Shown piece by piece: positions 23,560 through 33,097 of a DNA stretch of 64,000 bases. This stretch comes from Novosphingobium profundi. Lineage in GTDB: Bacteria; Pseudomonadota; Alphaproteobacteria; Sphingomonadales; Sphingomonadaceae. A model generated the notes under the pieces. It was given only the letters and a program-made list of their open reading frames with translations, ran no database searches and was not told the DNA's origin. Where the stretch lies: contig NZ_JAIVLF010000006.1 of NCBI RefSeq assembly GCF_020524485.1, positions 310,001 to 374,000 of the forward strand. Direction: 5' to 3'. Numbering within the stretch: the first letter of the stretch is position 1; the number at the start of each line of letters is the position of its first letter. A program made the translations under genes and the position numbers.

Positions 23560-24756
23560 ATGAACATTCACGAATATCAGGCCAAGGAACTGCTTGCGAA
23601 GTACGGCGTGGGCATCCCCGCCGGCATCCCCGCCCTGACCGTCGAAGAAGCCGTTGCCGCCGCCAAGCAGCTTCCCGGACCGCTCTACGTCGTCAAGGCG
23701 CAGATTCACGCCGGTGGCCGTGGCAAGGGCAAGTTCAAGGAACTCGGCCCCGACGCCAAGGGCGGCGTGCGCCTCGCCAAGTCGATCGACGAGGTTGAGG
23801 AATTCGCAAAGGAAATGCTCGGCAACACCCTCGTCACCATCCAGACGGGTGATGCAGGCAAGCAGGTCAACCGCCTCTACGTGACCGACGGCGTCGACAT
23901 CGCCAAGGAATACTACTTCTCGATGCTCGTCGACCGCGCCACCGGCCGCGTCGCGATGATCGCCTCGACCGAAGGCGGCATGGACATCGAGGAAGTCGCC
24001 CACTCGACTCCGGAAAAGATCACCACGATCACGATCGACCCGGCCGAAGGCTTCCAGCCCCACCACGGCCGCGCCGTCGCTTTCGGTCTCAAGCTGACCG
24101 GCGATCTCAACAAGCAGGCGCAGAAGATCGCCAAGCAGATCTACGAGGCCTTCATGGACCTCGACTGCGACATGCTCGAGATCAACCCGCTGGTGGAAAG
24201 CGAAGACGGCCAGCTGCTCGTCCTCGACACCAAGATGAGCTTCGATTCGAACGCACTCTACCGTCACCCCGACGTGCGTGAACTGCGCGACGAGACCGAG
24301 GAAGATCCGGCCGAGATCGAAGCCAGCAAGTACGACCTGGCCTACATCAAGCTCGATGGTGACATCGGCTGCATGGTGAACGGCGCAGGGCTTGCCATGG
24401 CGACCATGGACATCATCAAGCTCAACGGCTCGTTCCCCGCCAACTTCCTCGACGTGGGCGGCGGCGCCACCACCGAAAAGGTGACCGCGGCGTTCAAGAT
24501 CATTCTCGGCGATCCCAACGTGAAGGGCATCCTCGTGAACATCTTCGGCGGCATCATGAAGTGCGACGTCATTGCCGAAGGCATCGTGGCGGCGGCCAAG
24601 GAAGTGAACCTGGGCGTGCCGCTCGTGGTTCGCCTCGAAGGCACCAACGTGCAGCAGGGCAAGGACATCCTCGCCAACTCGGGTCTGCCGATCGTTCCGG
24701 CCAACGACCTGGGCGATGCAGCCAAGAAGATCGTCGCCGAAGTCAAGGCGGCCTGA
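23560..24756 (+). CDS. sucC: succinyl-CoA ligase, beta subunit
   Basis: Citric-acid-cycle enzyme subunit that binds nucleotide and forms the heterotetramer with SucD. The 398-residue protein begins MNIHEYQAKELLAKYGVGIP and has the ATP-grasp lysines (VVKAQIHAGGRGKGKFKE), EINPLVESEDGQLLVLD for metal, and NIFGGIMKCDVIAEGIV at the CoA-ligase C-terminal domain. The usual partner sucD does not follow; a terminator and then etfBA do. The partner must lie outside the window. Confidence 0.96.
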   Translation: MNIHEYQAKELLAKYGVGIPAGIPALTVEEAVAAAKQLPGPLYVVKAQIHAGGRGKGKFKELGPDAKGGVRLAKSIDEVEEFAKEMLGNTLVTIQTGDAGKQVNRLYVTDGVDIAKEYYFSMLVDRATGRVAMIASTEGGMDIEEVAHSTPEKITTITIDPAEGFQPHHGRAVAFGLKLTGDLNKQAQKIAKQIYEAFMDLDCDMLEINPLVESEDGQLLVLDTKMSFDSNALYRHPDVRELRDETEEDPAEIEASKYDLAYIKLDGDIGCMVNGAGLAMATMDIIKLNGSFPANFLDVGGGATTEKVTAAFKIILGDPNVKGILVNIFGGIMKCDVIAEGIVAAAKEVNLGVPLVVRLEGTNVQQGKDILANSGLPIVPANDLGDAAKKIVAEVKAA

Positions 24757-24785
24757 TCGGCCCCACAGGCATCGAAACGACACGC

Positions 24786-24825
24786 AAAGCGGCGGGGGCC
24801 CAAGGCTCCCGCCGCTTTCTTTTTG
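24786..24825 (+). terminator. intrinsic terminator after sucC
   Basis: AAAGCGGCGGG and CCCGCCGCTTT form an 11-bp stem with TTTCTTTTT downstream, 30 bp after the sucC stop. Confidence 0.9.
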
Positions 24826-25041
24826 CCCTTTGAACAGGGCCCGGCCCGGCTCTGTACGCCGGGGACAGCCCCCCTCATGCACTCCCCGGGCCAATTGCCC
24901 CTGTATGACTAAAGCCCCTCTTGGGGCGATGGAACAATTGCGGGGGTTGACGTCTTGAGCGTGGGGCGCGATGGCATCCACCGCGCAATTTAATCGCATG
25001 GCTAAACAGGCCTGCAGCAGAGTTTGAGAGGACATATTCTC

Positions 25042-25788
25042 ATGAAAATCCTCGTGCCCGTGAAGCGGGTGATCGACTACAACGTGAAGCCGCGGGTAAA
25101 GGCGGACGGGTCCGGGGTGGACCTTGCCAACGTGAAGATGAGCATGAACCCCTTCGACGAGATTGCCGTCGAGGAAGCGCTGCAGATCAAGGAAGCGGGC
25201 AACGCCGAAGAGGTCGTCGTGGTCTCGATCGGCCCCGCCAAGGCCGCCGAAACCCTGCGCACGGGCATGGCGATGGGCGCGGACCGCGCGATCCATGTCG
25301 CTACCGATGAGGAAGTCGAGCCGCTCGCGGTTGCCAAGATCCTCAAGGCCGTGGTCGAGGAAGAGACCCCCGGCCTCGTGATCCTGGGCAAGCAGGCGAT
25401 CGACGACGATTCCAACCAGACCGGCCAGATGCTCGCGGCTCTCCTGGGCCGTCCGCAGGGCACCTTCGCCTCCAAGGTCGTGGTCGAGGGCGATAGCGTC
25501 GCCGTCACCCGCGAAGTCGACGGCGGTCTCGAGACCGTCAAGCTCGCGATGCCCGCCATCGTCACCACCGACCTGCGCCTGAACGAGCCGCGCTACGCCT
25601 CGCTGCCCAACATCATGAAGGCCAAGAAGAAGCCGCTCGATGCCAAGACGCCCGCCGACTACGGCGTCGACATCGCGCCGCGCCTCAAGACGCTCAAGGT
25701 CGCCGAGCCGCCGGTGCGCAGCGCCGGCATCAAGGTCGAGAACGTCGACGCGCTTGTCGCCAAGCTCAAGGAAATGGGAGTCGCGTAA
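25042..25788 (+). CDS. etfB: electron transfer flavoprotein, beta subunit
   Basis: AMP-binding subunit of the ETF heterodimer that carries electrons from acyl-CoA and other dehydrogenases to ETF:ubiquinone oxidoreductase. The 248-residue protein begins MKILVPVKRVIDYN and contains PFDEIAVEEALQIKE, GKQAIDDDSNQTGQMLA and the ETF-beta tail LPNIMKAKKKP. Start ATG 25042 is preferred over an upstream in-frame start at 25024 because homologues begin at MKILVPVKR. Its TAA shares a base with the etfA ATG. Confidence 0.96.
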   Translation: MKILVPVKRVIDYNVKPRVKADGSGVDLANVKMSMNPFDEIAVEEALQIKEAGNAEEVVVVSIGPAKAAETLRTGMAMGADRAIHVATDEEVEPLAVAKILKAVVEEETPGLVILGKQAIDDDSNQTGQMLAALLGRPQGTFASKVVVEGDSVAVTREVDGGLETVKLAMPAIVTTDLRLNEPRYASLPNIMKAKKKPLDAKTPADYGVDIAPRLKTLKVAEPPVRSAGIKVENVDALVAKLKEMGVA

Positions 25789-26717
25789 TGAAGACGCTTG
25801 TTTGGGTCGAACACGACAACGCCGCCGTCAAGGACGCGACGCTCTCCACCGTCACCGCCGCCGCCAAGCTGGGTGAGGTTCACCTCATCGTTGCAGGCGC
25901 AGGCTGCGCGGCCGTCGCCGACGAAGCCGCCAAGATCGCAGGTGTTGCCAAGGTACACCTCGCCGAGGACCCGGCTTACGAACATGGCCTTGCCGAAAAC
26001 GTCGCACCGCTCATCGTCGAACTGATGGGCCATCACGACGCTTTCCTCGCGCCCGCCACGACCACCGGCAAGAACATCGCGCCGCGCGTCGCCGCCCTGC
26101 TCGACGTCATGCAGGTCTCGGACATCCTCTCGGTCGAGGGCGAGAAGACCTTCACCCGCCCGATCTATGCCGGCAACGCGATCGCGACCGTCGAGAGCAC
26201 CGACGCCAAGCTCGTCATCACCGTGCGCGGCACCGCCTTCGACAAGGCCGCTGCCGAGGGCGGTTCGGCCAGCGTCGAGGCCGTCTCGGGCAAGGGCGAT
26301 GCGGGTCTCTCCAGCTTCGTGGGCCAGGAAATCGCGACCAGCGAACGTCCCGAGCTCACCAGCGCCAAGGTCATCGTCTCGGGCGGCCGTGCCCTCAAGG
26401 ATGCGGACACCTTCGAGGCGACCATCCTGCCGCTCGCCGACAAGCTCGGCGCAGCCGTGGGCGCCAGCCGTGCGGCAGTCGATGCGGGCTATGTCCCCAA
26501 CGACTACCAGGTCGGCCAGACCGGCAAGATCGTGGCTCCCGAAGTCTACATCGCGGTCGGCATCTCGGGCGCGATCCAGCACCTTGCGGGCATGAAGGAC
26601 TCCAAGACCATCATCGCCATCAACAAGGACGAGGACGCCCCGATCTTCCAGGTCGCGGACATCGGTCTTGTCGCCGACCTCTACGACGCCGTGCCGGAAC
26701 TTACCGGCAAGCTCTGA
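25788..26717 (+). CDS. etfA: electron transfer flavoprotein, alpha subunit
   Basis: FAD-binding subunit of ETF. The 309-residue protein begins MKTLVWVEHDN and has the C-terminal FAD domain (about residues 195-309) with VSGGRALKD, GASRAAVDAGYVPNDYQVGQ and VGISGAIQHLAGM. It is translationally coupled to etfB through the overlapping TAATG. A terminator follows directly. Confidence 0.96.
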   Translation: MKTLVWVEHDNAAVKDATLSTVTAAAKLGEVHLIVAGAGCAAVADEAAKIAGVAKVHLAEDPAYEHGLAENVAPLIVELMGHHDAFLAPATTTGKNIAPRVAALLDVMQVSDILSVEGEKTFTRPIYAGNAIATVESTDAKLVITVRGTAFDKAAAEGGSASVEAVSGKGDAGLSSFVGQEIATSERPELTSAKVIVSGGRALKDADTFEATILPLADKLGAAVGASRAAVDAGYVPNDYQVGQTGKIVAPEVYIAVGISGAIQHLAGMKDSKTIIAINKDEDAPIFQVADIGLVADLYDAVPELTGKL

Positions 26718-26737
26718 GGCTTCGGCCCGAAGGTTTG

Positions 26738-26776
26738 AAAAGCCCCCGTCCGGCTCCGGCCCGGCGGGGGCTTTTT
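26738..26776 (+). terminator. intrinsic terminator after etfA
   Basis: AAAAGCCCCCG and CGGGGGCTTTTT form the stem, with a long GC-rich loop, 20 bp after the etfA stop. Confidence 0.9.
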
Positions 26777-26867
26777 CGTAGATCGCACGGCATTGCCCTC
26801 CCGCGACCGGCTTGCCCCCTGCCCGGCCCCATGCCAGTCTTGGTCAACTGGATCGGGGGATATCGAA

Positions 26868-27770
26868 ATGCGCAGAACGGGTTGGGCCATTGCGGCGGTA
26901 TCTGGGCTCCTGACGGCGCCGGGCGCGCAGGCCAAGCCGGACACCTTCGTGCTGGAAGCCTCCTCGCCCTGGAACGTGGACTGGGCCGACAACGCCTGCG
27001 TCCTGCAACGCATGTACGGCGAAGGCGATGAGGGCGTCCTCCTGCGTTTCATGAACTTCACGCCGGACTACACCTACCAGATCCAGCTCACCGGAGGCCC
27101 GGCCAAGCTCAACCTGCCGCACCGGGACATCGACGTCGCCTTTGCCCCCTTCCCCTCCTACGAAGCCGATGCAATCGCAGCGAAGGTCGAAGGCACATAC
27201 GACTCCCTGCTCTTCACCACCGAGATCGCCATCGATCACGATGAACTTGATCGCATGGACGCCGATCAGCGTGCCTCGGCCCTCGCCAAAGGCGAGGAGC
27301 CCGATCGGCATTTCGTGCGTCCCGTTGCCGGCGAGGTGGACCACTTCGATGTCGACCTCGGCCCCCGCACACTCAGATTCAATACCGGCGCTCTCGAGAA
27401 GCCTCTGGCCGCCTTGCGCACATGCACTCGGGATCTCTTGCGCCAATGGGGCGTCGATCCCGATGTGCAGGATCAGGTTGCCTACGAAGCGCGTCCTGCC
27501 GGAGATGGCGAACTGCGCCGGCAGATGGGTCTGAAATTTCCAAGGAATCTCATTCGCAAAGGCGCACAAGCTCGCGTCAACGTCGTCGTCACGGTCGACC
27601 CGCAAGGAAAGATGCAGGGCTGCCGCGTCCCCCTGTCCCAGAATGACCCCAGGTTCGACGAACTGGTATGCGAACGGATGACGAATCTCACGTTCGAGCC
27701 CGCGCGGCTTGCCGATGATACCCCGGTCACGAGCTACTGGGCTGTCACGGCCACCTTCATACTAAATTAG
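26868..27770 (+). CDS. secreted protein with TonB C-terminal-like domain
   Basis: A 300-residue exported protein with a signal peptide cleaved near APGAQA (about residue 23). The first 200 residues match no family I know; they start LEASSPWNVDWADNACVLQR. The last 80 resemble the TonB_C fold (RVNVVVTVDPQGKMQGCRVP and MTNLTFEPARLADDTPVTSYW), as in many sphingomonad proteins of unknown role. There is no transmembrane anchor beyond the signal, so it is unlikely to be a true TonB. RBS GGGGGA precedes ATG 26868. Its stop overlaps the end of the convergent GNAT gene. Confidence 0.75.
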   Translation: MRRTGWAIAAVSGLLTAPGAQAKPDTFVLEASSPWNVDWADNACVLQRMYGEGDEGVLLRFMNFTPDYTYQIQLTGGPAKLNLPHRDIDVAFAPFPSYEADAIAAKVEGTYDSLLFTTEIAIDHDELDRMDADQRASALAKGEEPDRHFVRPVAGEVDHFDVDLGPRTLRFNTGALEKPLAALRTCTRDLLRQWGVDPDVQDQVAYEARPAGDGELRRQMGLKFPRNLIRKGAQARVNVVVTVDPQGKMQGCRVPLSQNDPRFDELVCERMTNLTFEPARLADDTPVTSYWAVTATFILN

Positions 27771-28336
27771 GTCAGGTCTGAAGGCTGACGCTCGTAAAGG
27801 TTGAGCGCGACCGGGTCCTCGGCATCGGGCTCCTTGCGGTCGTAGGCGACGAAGCCCAGCGCCGTAGCAAGACGCTCGGACGCAAGGTTGCCCTCCTCGA
27901 TCATGCAGACCATGCGGCGCGGGCCGTGGCGTTCCTCGAACCAGGCGAGACTCGCCTCCATGACCTCGCGGGCCACGCCCTGGCTCCACCAGTCGCGCGC
28001 CACGATCCAGCCCGCCTCGGTGACCTCGTCGAAGCCCTTGCCGAAGCCCCGGTTCGAGTGAAACAGGCCGCAGCTCGCGATCATCGCCTCCGATCCATGC
28101 GGGCGCACCGCGAAGAGCCCATAGCCGTGCTGGAGCCAGCTTTCGGCATGGCGGATCAGACGCTCCATGTGCTTTTCCGGGTCGGGCGGTGTGGGCGCGA
28201 GGTAACGTGTCACCTCCGGATCGGCGAGAAGCGCCATGTGCGCGGCCAGATCCCCCACCCGCGGCTGCCACAGTTCAAAGCGCGCGGTGGTGAGCAGGGG
28301 CGCGGTCAGGCCCTCGGGCCAGGGCTCCTGGCTCAC
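27767..28336 (-). CDS. GNAT family N-acetyltransferase
   Basis: A 189-residue protein of the RimJ/RimL-like branch. TARFELWQPRVGDLAAHMAL at the start, a GFGKGFDEVTEAGWIVARDW region, and EEGNLASERLATALGFVAYD (acetyl-CoA binding) are typical of enzymes that acetylate protein N-termini or small molecules. The substrate is unknown. The start is a GTG that overlaps the stop of the DUF445 gene by four bases, so it is the last gene of the minus-strand operon. Confidence 0.85.
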   Translation of the reverse strand: MSQEPWPEGLTAPLLTTARFELWQPRVGDLAAHMALLADPEVTRYLAPTPPDPEKHMERLIRHAESWLQHGYGLFAVRPHGSEAMIASCGLFHSNRGFGKGFDEVTEAGWIVARDWWSQGVAREVMEASLAWFEERHGPRRMVCMIEEGNLASERLATALGFVAYDRKEPDAEDPVALNLYERQPSDLT

Positions 28337-29619
28337 AGGAAACGCTCCACGGTATGGATGGCAAGGCCGAAGAGGCCCCCCACCAGCGTCCCGTTGATGC
28401 GGATGAACTGGAGGTCGCGGCCGACCGCCCCCTCGATCCGGGCCGAGACCGTCTGGGCGTCCCAGCGCTTCACGGTCTCGGAGACGAGGCGCACGATCTC
28501 ACTGCCGTAGCGCGCACTCACGCCGACGAGAGTGCGGCGGGCAAAGCGGTTGACCATGACCTGGAGGCGCGCGTCGCCCCCAAGCGCCGCGCCAAGCTGG
28601 CCAAGGCCCTGTCCCAGCGTCGCGCCGAGCGAGCCGGAGAGCGCCGCATCAGGGTTGCGCATGGCTTGGAGCAGCGCGGTGCGGCCCCGCTCCCACATCG
28701 CCTCGATCCAGGCGCCCAGCGCCGGATTGGCCAGCAGTTCGGCCTTGATGCGCGCCACCCGCGCCTGCATTTCCGGGTCGCTGCGCAAGTCGCGCACGAG
28801 GGCCGTCAGCGCCTCGTCGACCTTGCCGCGCAAGGGATGGTCGGGCTGAACGATGATCTCGGCCAGAAGGCGGTAGGTGCCGTCGAGGACCCCGTTGGCA
28901 AGGCGCTCGTCCAGGCCGGTCCAGCGCATGATCGTGTTGGCGCGCGCGTGAATCATCTCGCGGATCATCGGCTCGTTGGCCTCGATCACCTCTCCCACCT
29001 TGCGCAGCATCGCCTCAAGGACAGGCAGGTGGCGCTGGTCGGCAATCGCGTTCTCGAGCATCTGGGCCAGGAGCGGCGCGGCATCGATCCGCGCGAGCTG
29101 TGACTTCAGGCCCGTCTTGACCATGCCCCCCATCTGTTCGGGGTCGAGCGATTCCAGCACATCGGCGAGAAGATTGGCCGCGCCTGCACGGATCCGGGGA
29201 TTCTCGCCCCGCACCGGATCGCCGAGGAAACCGCCCAGACTCGCGGCAAAGTTGAAGCCCTGCAGGCGCCGCGCGACGACCTGCGGGGTCAGGAAGTTCT
29301 CGCGCAGGAAGCGCGCCATGGAATCGGCGATGCGGTCCTTGTTCTCCGGAATGATCGCGGTGTGCGGGATCGGTAGACCAAGGGGGCGGCGAAAGAGCGC
29401 GGTGACCGCGAACCAGTCGGCCAGCCCGCCCACCATCGCCGCCTCGGTAAAGGCAATGGCGTAACCCAGCGGCGTGTCCCAGGCGGGAAAGAGCCCGTGC
29501 AGGCGGTGAAGCACCAGGAACAGCACGGCCATGGTCAGGAGGAGGCCGGTCGCGAAGAGACGCATGCGGCGCGCCCTGTCCGCCTTGCCGATCTCCTCAA
29601 GTGTACTGTCCTGCGCCAA
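28333..29619 (-). CDS. DUF445 membrane protein
   Basis: A 428-residue inner-membrane protein of the DUF445 family. A hydrophobic N-terminal pair of segments (about 18-75) carries the family hallmark GYAIAFTEAAMVGGLADWFAVTALFRRPLG. It is followed by a long amphipathic helical region and a final hydrophobic segment (GTLVGGLFGLAIHTV). The function is unknown. The probable start is TTG 29619 with GGAAAGG upstream. It lies 17 bp downstream of the RND pump gene and is likely cotranscribed. Confidence 0.88.
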   Translation of the reverse strand: MAQDSTLEEIGKADRARRMRLFATGLLLTMAVLFLVLHRLHGLFPAWDTPLGYAIAFTEAAMVGGLADWFAVTALFRRPLGLPIPHTAIIPENKDRIADSMARFLRENFLTPQVVARRLQGFNFAASLGGFLGDPVRGENPRIRAGAANLLADVLESLDPEQMGGMVKTGLKSQLARIDAAPLLAQMLENAIADQRHLPVLEAMLRKVGEVIEANEPMIREMIHARANTIMRWTGLDERLANGVLDGTYRLLAEIIVQPDHPLRGKVDEALTALVRDLRSDPEMQARVARIKAELLANPALGAWIEAMWERGRTALLQAMRNPDAALSGSLGATLGQGLGQLGAALGGDARLQVMVNRFARRTLVGVSARYGSEIVRLVSETVKRWDAQTVSARIEGAVGRDLQFIRINGTLVGGLFGLAIHTVERFL

Positions 29620-29636
29620 AACTACGCGCCTTTCCC

Positions 29637-32600
29637 TTATTCGGCAGGAAGCGCGGTCCCCCCTTGCGAACGGGCGTGCGCCTCCTCGGCATGGTGCGGC
29701 TCGAACGTCAGCAGCGTCGTGCGCAGCTTGGGGCCGATCCGCTTCTCGAAACCATCGGCAAGGCTAAAGGCTGCGGGCACAATTACCAGAGTAAGCAAGG
29801 TGGAGAGGAGGAGACCACCGATCACCACCAGACCCATCGGCGCGCGGAAGGCCCCATCGCCGGAGATCGACAGCGCGGTCGGCACCATGCCCGCCGTCAT
29901 CGCGACGGTGGTCATCACGATCGGCTGCGCGCGCTTGTGCCCGGCATCGATGATCGCGGTCACCTTCTCCACGCCGCGGTGCATTTCCTCGATCGCGAAA
30001 TCGATGAGGAGGATCGAGTTCTTGGCAACAATGCCCAGCAGCATCAGAATACCGATGAAGACCGGCATCGAGATCGGCTCGCCCCGGATCGCGATAGCCA
30101 GCAGACCGCCGAGCGGCGCCAGGAGCAGCGAGGCCATGTTCACCAACGGCGAGACGAAGCGCTTGTAGAGCAGCACCAGCACCGCGAAGACGAGGAAGAT
30201 GCCACTGATCACCGCGATGATGAAGTTGGTGATCATCTCAGCCTGCCACTGGTCCTCGCCCACCGGCGCGTTGGAGACACCCATCGGCAGGTTCTGCATG
30301 ATCGGCAGCTGCTGGATCGCCTCCATCACCGTGCCCTTGATCTGCCCGGGCCCAAGATCCGCGCCGACGAAGACGCGGCGCGCCTGGTTGTAGCGCGCGA
30401 TCTCGGTGGGACCGGCACCGAAGCGGATTTCGGCCACGCGCTTCAAGGGAACGCTGCCCCCTGCGCTTGTCGTCACCGGCAGGTTCTCGATGGTCGAGAA
30501 ATCGCGGCGTGAATCCCGGTCGAGCACCACGCGGATCGGTACCTGGCGGTCCGAGAGCGAGAACTTCGCCGCGTTCTGGTCAATCTCGCCCAGGGTCGCG
30601 ATTCGGATCGTCTGGCTGAGCGCGGTCGTGGTCACGCCAAGCTGGGCGGCGAGGTCGAGCCGGGGCACGATGACAAGTTCAGGGCGCTGGAGGTCGGCCG
30701 CGATGCGCGGCGCGACCACGCCCGGGATCTCGCGCATCTGGTCGACCAGGATCTGCGCGGTCTCGTTGAGCTGGTCGGAATCGCTGCCCGAAAGCATGAC
30801 CGAGATATCGCGGCCCGACCCGAAGCCGCCCGACTGGGTCGCAAAGCTCACGCGCGCATCGGGAATGCGCTGCAGTTCGGGCGCGAGGCGGCGTTCGAAC
30901 TCGATGCTGGTCGCATCGCGCTTATCGGCAGGCTTGAGCGTGATGTAGAGTGTCGCCTCACCCTCGCGCGAGGCGGCCATGACCAGTTCCACCTCGGACT
31001 GCGCCTCGATGATGTGGGTCACCTCGTCGGCCACGGCCTCGGTCTGCTCGAGCGTGGTGCCGGGCACCATCTCGATGTTGACCCGGCTCGTGTCCGAGTT
31101 GTTGGCCGGCATGAACTCCTGCGGCAGGCCCAGCAGCAGCGCGAAGGTCACCACCAGTGCGTAAACACCGGCGAGGAAGGCGTAGAAGCGGTGATCGCGC
31201 GTGCGCGCGGCCACGCGGTCATGCCAGTAGCGGTACCATTGGCCGAACGTGCCCATGAGGCCCCAGACCAGTCGAAACACCTTGCCTAGGCCAAAGATCA
31301 CGAGTGGCACGGCCAGCGGGGCGATGAGCGAGGGCAGGACGACCTGCGCGCTGTTGCCAAGCCCCAGCGCGGCCACGCCTGCGGCGAGCGCCTGGAAGGC
31401 GACGACGGCCCCCGCAATGCCCGCAAGGAGGAGGACGAAGAGCAGCGCCACGGCCGGGAGCGCGTACCAGCGGCCATGATCCGGGCGCACCAGCGCGGCC
31501 TTGCGGCGCAGCGCCTCACGGCTGTCGAGCGTCCAGGCGAGGATCTTCACGTAAAGGTCCATGATCCGCCCGCCACCGTGCTCGGCATGGCCATGCGACT
31601 TCAGGAAGTAAGCTGCGACCATCGGCGTGATCATGCGCGCGACCGCAAGGCTGATCAGCACGGCCACGACGATAGTGAGGCCAAAGGCCTTGAAGAACTG
31701 CCCCGAAATACCCGGCATCATGCCGACGGGGAAGAACACCGCCACGATCGAGAACGTAGTGGCGACAACCGCAAGGCCGATCTCGTCAGCCGCGTCGATC
31801 GAGGCCTGGTAGGCGCTCTTGCCCATGCGCATGTGGCGCACGATGTTCTCGATCTCGACGATGGCATCATCGACAAGGACACCGGCCACCAGGCTCAGCG
31901 CGAGCAGCGAGAGGAAGTTGAGCGTGAAGCCCATGAGATCCATGAACCAGAAGGTCGGGATCGCGGAAAGCGGGATGGCGATGGCGGCAATGAAGGTCGC
32001 GCGCCAGTCGCGCAGGAACAGGTAGACGATGACGATGGCCAGCACCGCGCCTTCGACCAGCATCTCCATCGAGCTGGTGTACTGCTCGCGGGTGTAGTCC
32101 ACCTGCGAGAACAGGCGGGTGAAGTGGACCGACGGGTTGGCCTTGCGGATCGCGTCGAGCTTTTCCATCGCGCCATCGTAGACCGCGACGTCGGAGGCCC
32201 CGATGGCGCGGTCGAAGCTGAAGGTGACGACCTCGCGCCCGCGCAGCTTGGCCATGCGATAGCGCTCGGAATAGCCGTCGTAGACCTTGGCAACGTCCGA
32301 CAGCTTGACCTGGCGGCCATTGCCCAGGTTGATGCGCGTCTGCGAAAGGTCATAGGCGCTGTCGGCATTGCCCAGCACGCGCACCGACTGGCGCGACCCG
32401 GCGATTTCCGCCTCACCGCCCGCCGCATCGGTGTTCACCTGGCGCAGCACCGTGTTGATGTCGCGCGCGGTCACGCCAAAGGCGATCATCTTGTCGGGAT
32501 CGACCACGACGCGGATCTCGCGGTCTACGCCGCCGTTGCGGCTGACCGAGGCAAGCCCCTGAACCGAAAGCAGGTTTTTCGAAACAGTGTCGTCGATGAA

Positions 32601-33077
32601 CCAGCTCAGCTGTTCGATGGTCATATCATCGGCGCTGACCGCGAAGACCGCAAGGGTCCCTCCGCCGCCCGCCTCGACCTTGGAGATCTGCGGTTCCAGG
32701 ATGCCGTCGGGCAGGTCCCCGCGCACCTGATCCACCGCGTTCTTCACCTGGTTGGTCGCCACGTCCGCATCGGTGCCGATGGCAAAGCGCACGAAAGTGA
32801 CCGAGCTGCCTTCCGAGGCGTTGGATTCAATCTCCTCGACCCCGCTGATCGAGCGCGCAGCGCCCTCGACGATCTGGGTGATCTGGGTCTCGATCTCGGT
32901 CGGGGCGGCGCCGGGCTGGCTGATGCGCACGACCACGCCCGGGAAGTCCACATCGGGCATGTTGTTGACGTTCATGCGCCCGAACGAGACCATCCCCGCG
33001 ATCATCAGACCGATGAAGAAGACGATCGGAATGATCGGGTTGCGGATCGACCAGGCCGAGATGTTGCGAAAGTTCAT
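29637..33077 (-). CDS. RND efflux permease (HAE1/AcrB-like) with a long mid-protein insertion
   Basis: Proton-driven inner-membrane multidrug pump subunit. The 1146-residue protein starts with MNFRNISAWSIRNPIIPIVF and has the classic RND features: the porter domains, FLRDWRATFIAAIAIPLSAI (TM4 region), LVDDAIVEIENI with paired Asp for proton transfer, and GIVAKNSILLIDFA near the end. It is about 100 residues longer than usual. The extra length lies near residues 505-655 and adds hydrophobic segments (LPAVALLFVLLLAGIAGAVV and LVIFGLGKVFRLVWGLMG). It is paired with the upstream fusion-protein gene. Confidence 0.92.
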   Translation of the reverse strand: MNFRNISAWSIRNPIIPIVFFIGLMIAGMVSFGRMNVNNMPDVDFPGVVVRISQPGAAPTEIETQITQIVEGAARSISGVEEIESNASEGSSVTFVRFAIGTDADVATNQVKNAVDQVRGDLPDGILEPQISKVEAGGGGTLAVFAVSADDMTIEQLSWFIDDTVSKNLLSVQGLASVSRNGGVDREIRVVVDPDKMIAFGVTARDINTVLRQVNTDAAGGEAEIAGSRQSVRVLGNADSAYDLSQTRINLGNGRQVKLSDVAKVYDGYSERYRMAKLRGREVVTFSFDRAIGASDVAVYDGAMEKLDAIRKANPSVHFTRLFSQVDYTREQYTSSMEMLVEGAVLAIVIVYLFLRDWRATFIAAIAIPLSAIPTFWFMDLMGFTLNFLSLLALSLVAGVLVDDAIVEIENIVRHMRMGKSAYQASIDAADEIGLAVVATTFSIVAVFFPVGMMPGISGQFFKAFGLTIVVAVLISLAVARMITPMVAAYFLKSHGHAEHGGGRIMDLYVKILAWTLDSREALRRKAALVRPDHGRWYALPAVALLFVLLLAGIAGAVVAFQALAAGVAALGLGNSAQVVLPSLIAPLAVPLVIFGLGKVFRLVWGLMGTFGQWYRYWHDRVAARTRDHRFYAFLAGVYALVVTFALLLGLPQEFMPANNSDTSRVNIEMVPGTTLEQTEAVADEVTHIIEAQSEVELVMAASREGEATLYITLKPADKRDATSIEFERRLAPELQRIPDARVSFATQSGGFGSGRDISVMLSGSDSDQLNETAQILVDQMREIPGVVAPRIAADLQRPELVIVPRLDLAAQLGVTTTALSQTIRIATLGEIDQNAAKFSLSDRQVPIRVVLDRDSRRDFSTIENLPVTTSAGGSVPLKRVAEIRFGAGPTEIARYNQARRVFVGADLGPGQIKGTVMEAIQQLPIMQNLPMGVSNAPVGEDQWQAEMITNFIIAVISGIFLVFAVLVLLYKRFVSPLVNMASLLLAPLGGLLAIAIRGEPISMPVFIGILMLLGIVAKNSILLIDFAIEEMHRGVEKVTAIIDAGHKRAQPIVMTTVAMTAGMVPTALSISGDGAFRAPMGLVVIGGLLLSTLLTLVIVPAAFSLADGFEKRIGPKLRTTLLTFEPHHAEEAHARSQGGTALPAE

Positions 33078-33097
33078 GTCTGTCCCTGCCCGACGCG

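Noticed and set aside
24947..24952. TTGACG as the -35 of an etfBA promoter
   Set aside because: No convincing -10 at 16-18 bp; the match may be chance.
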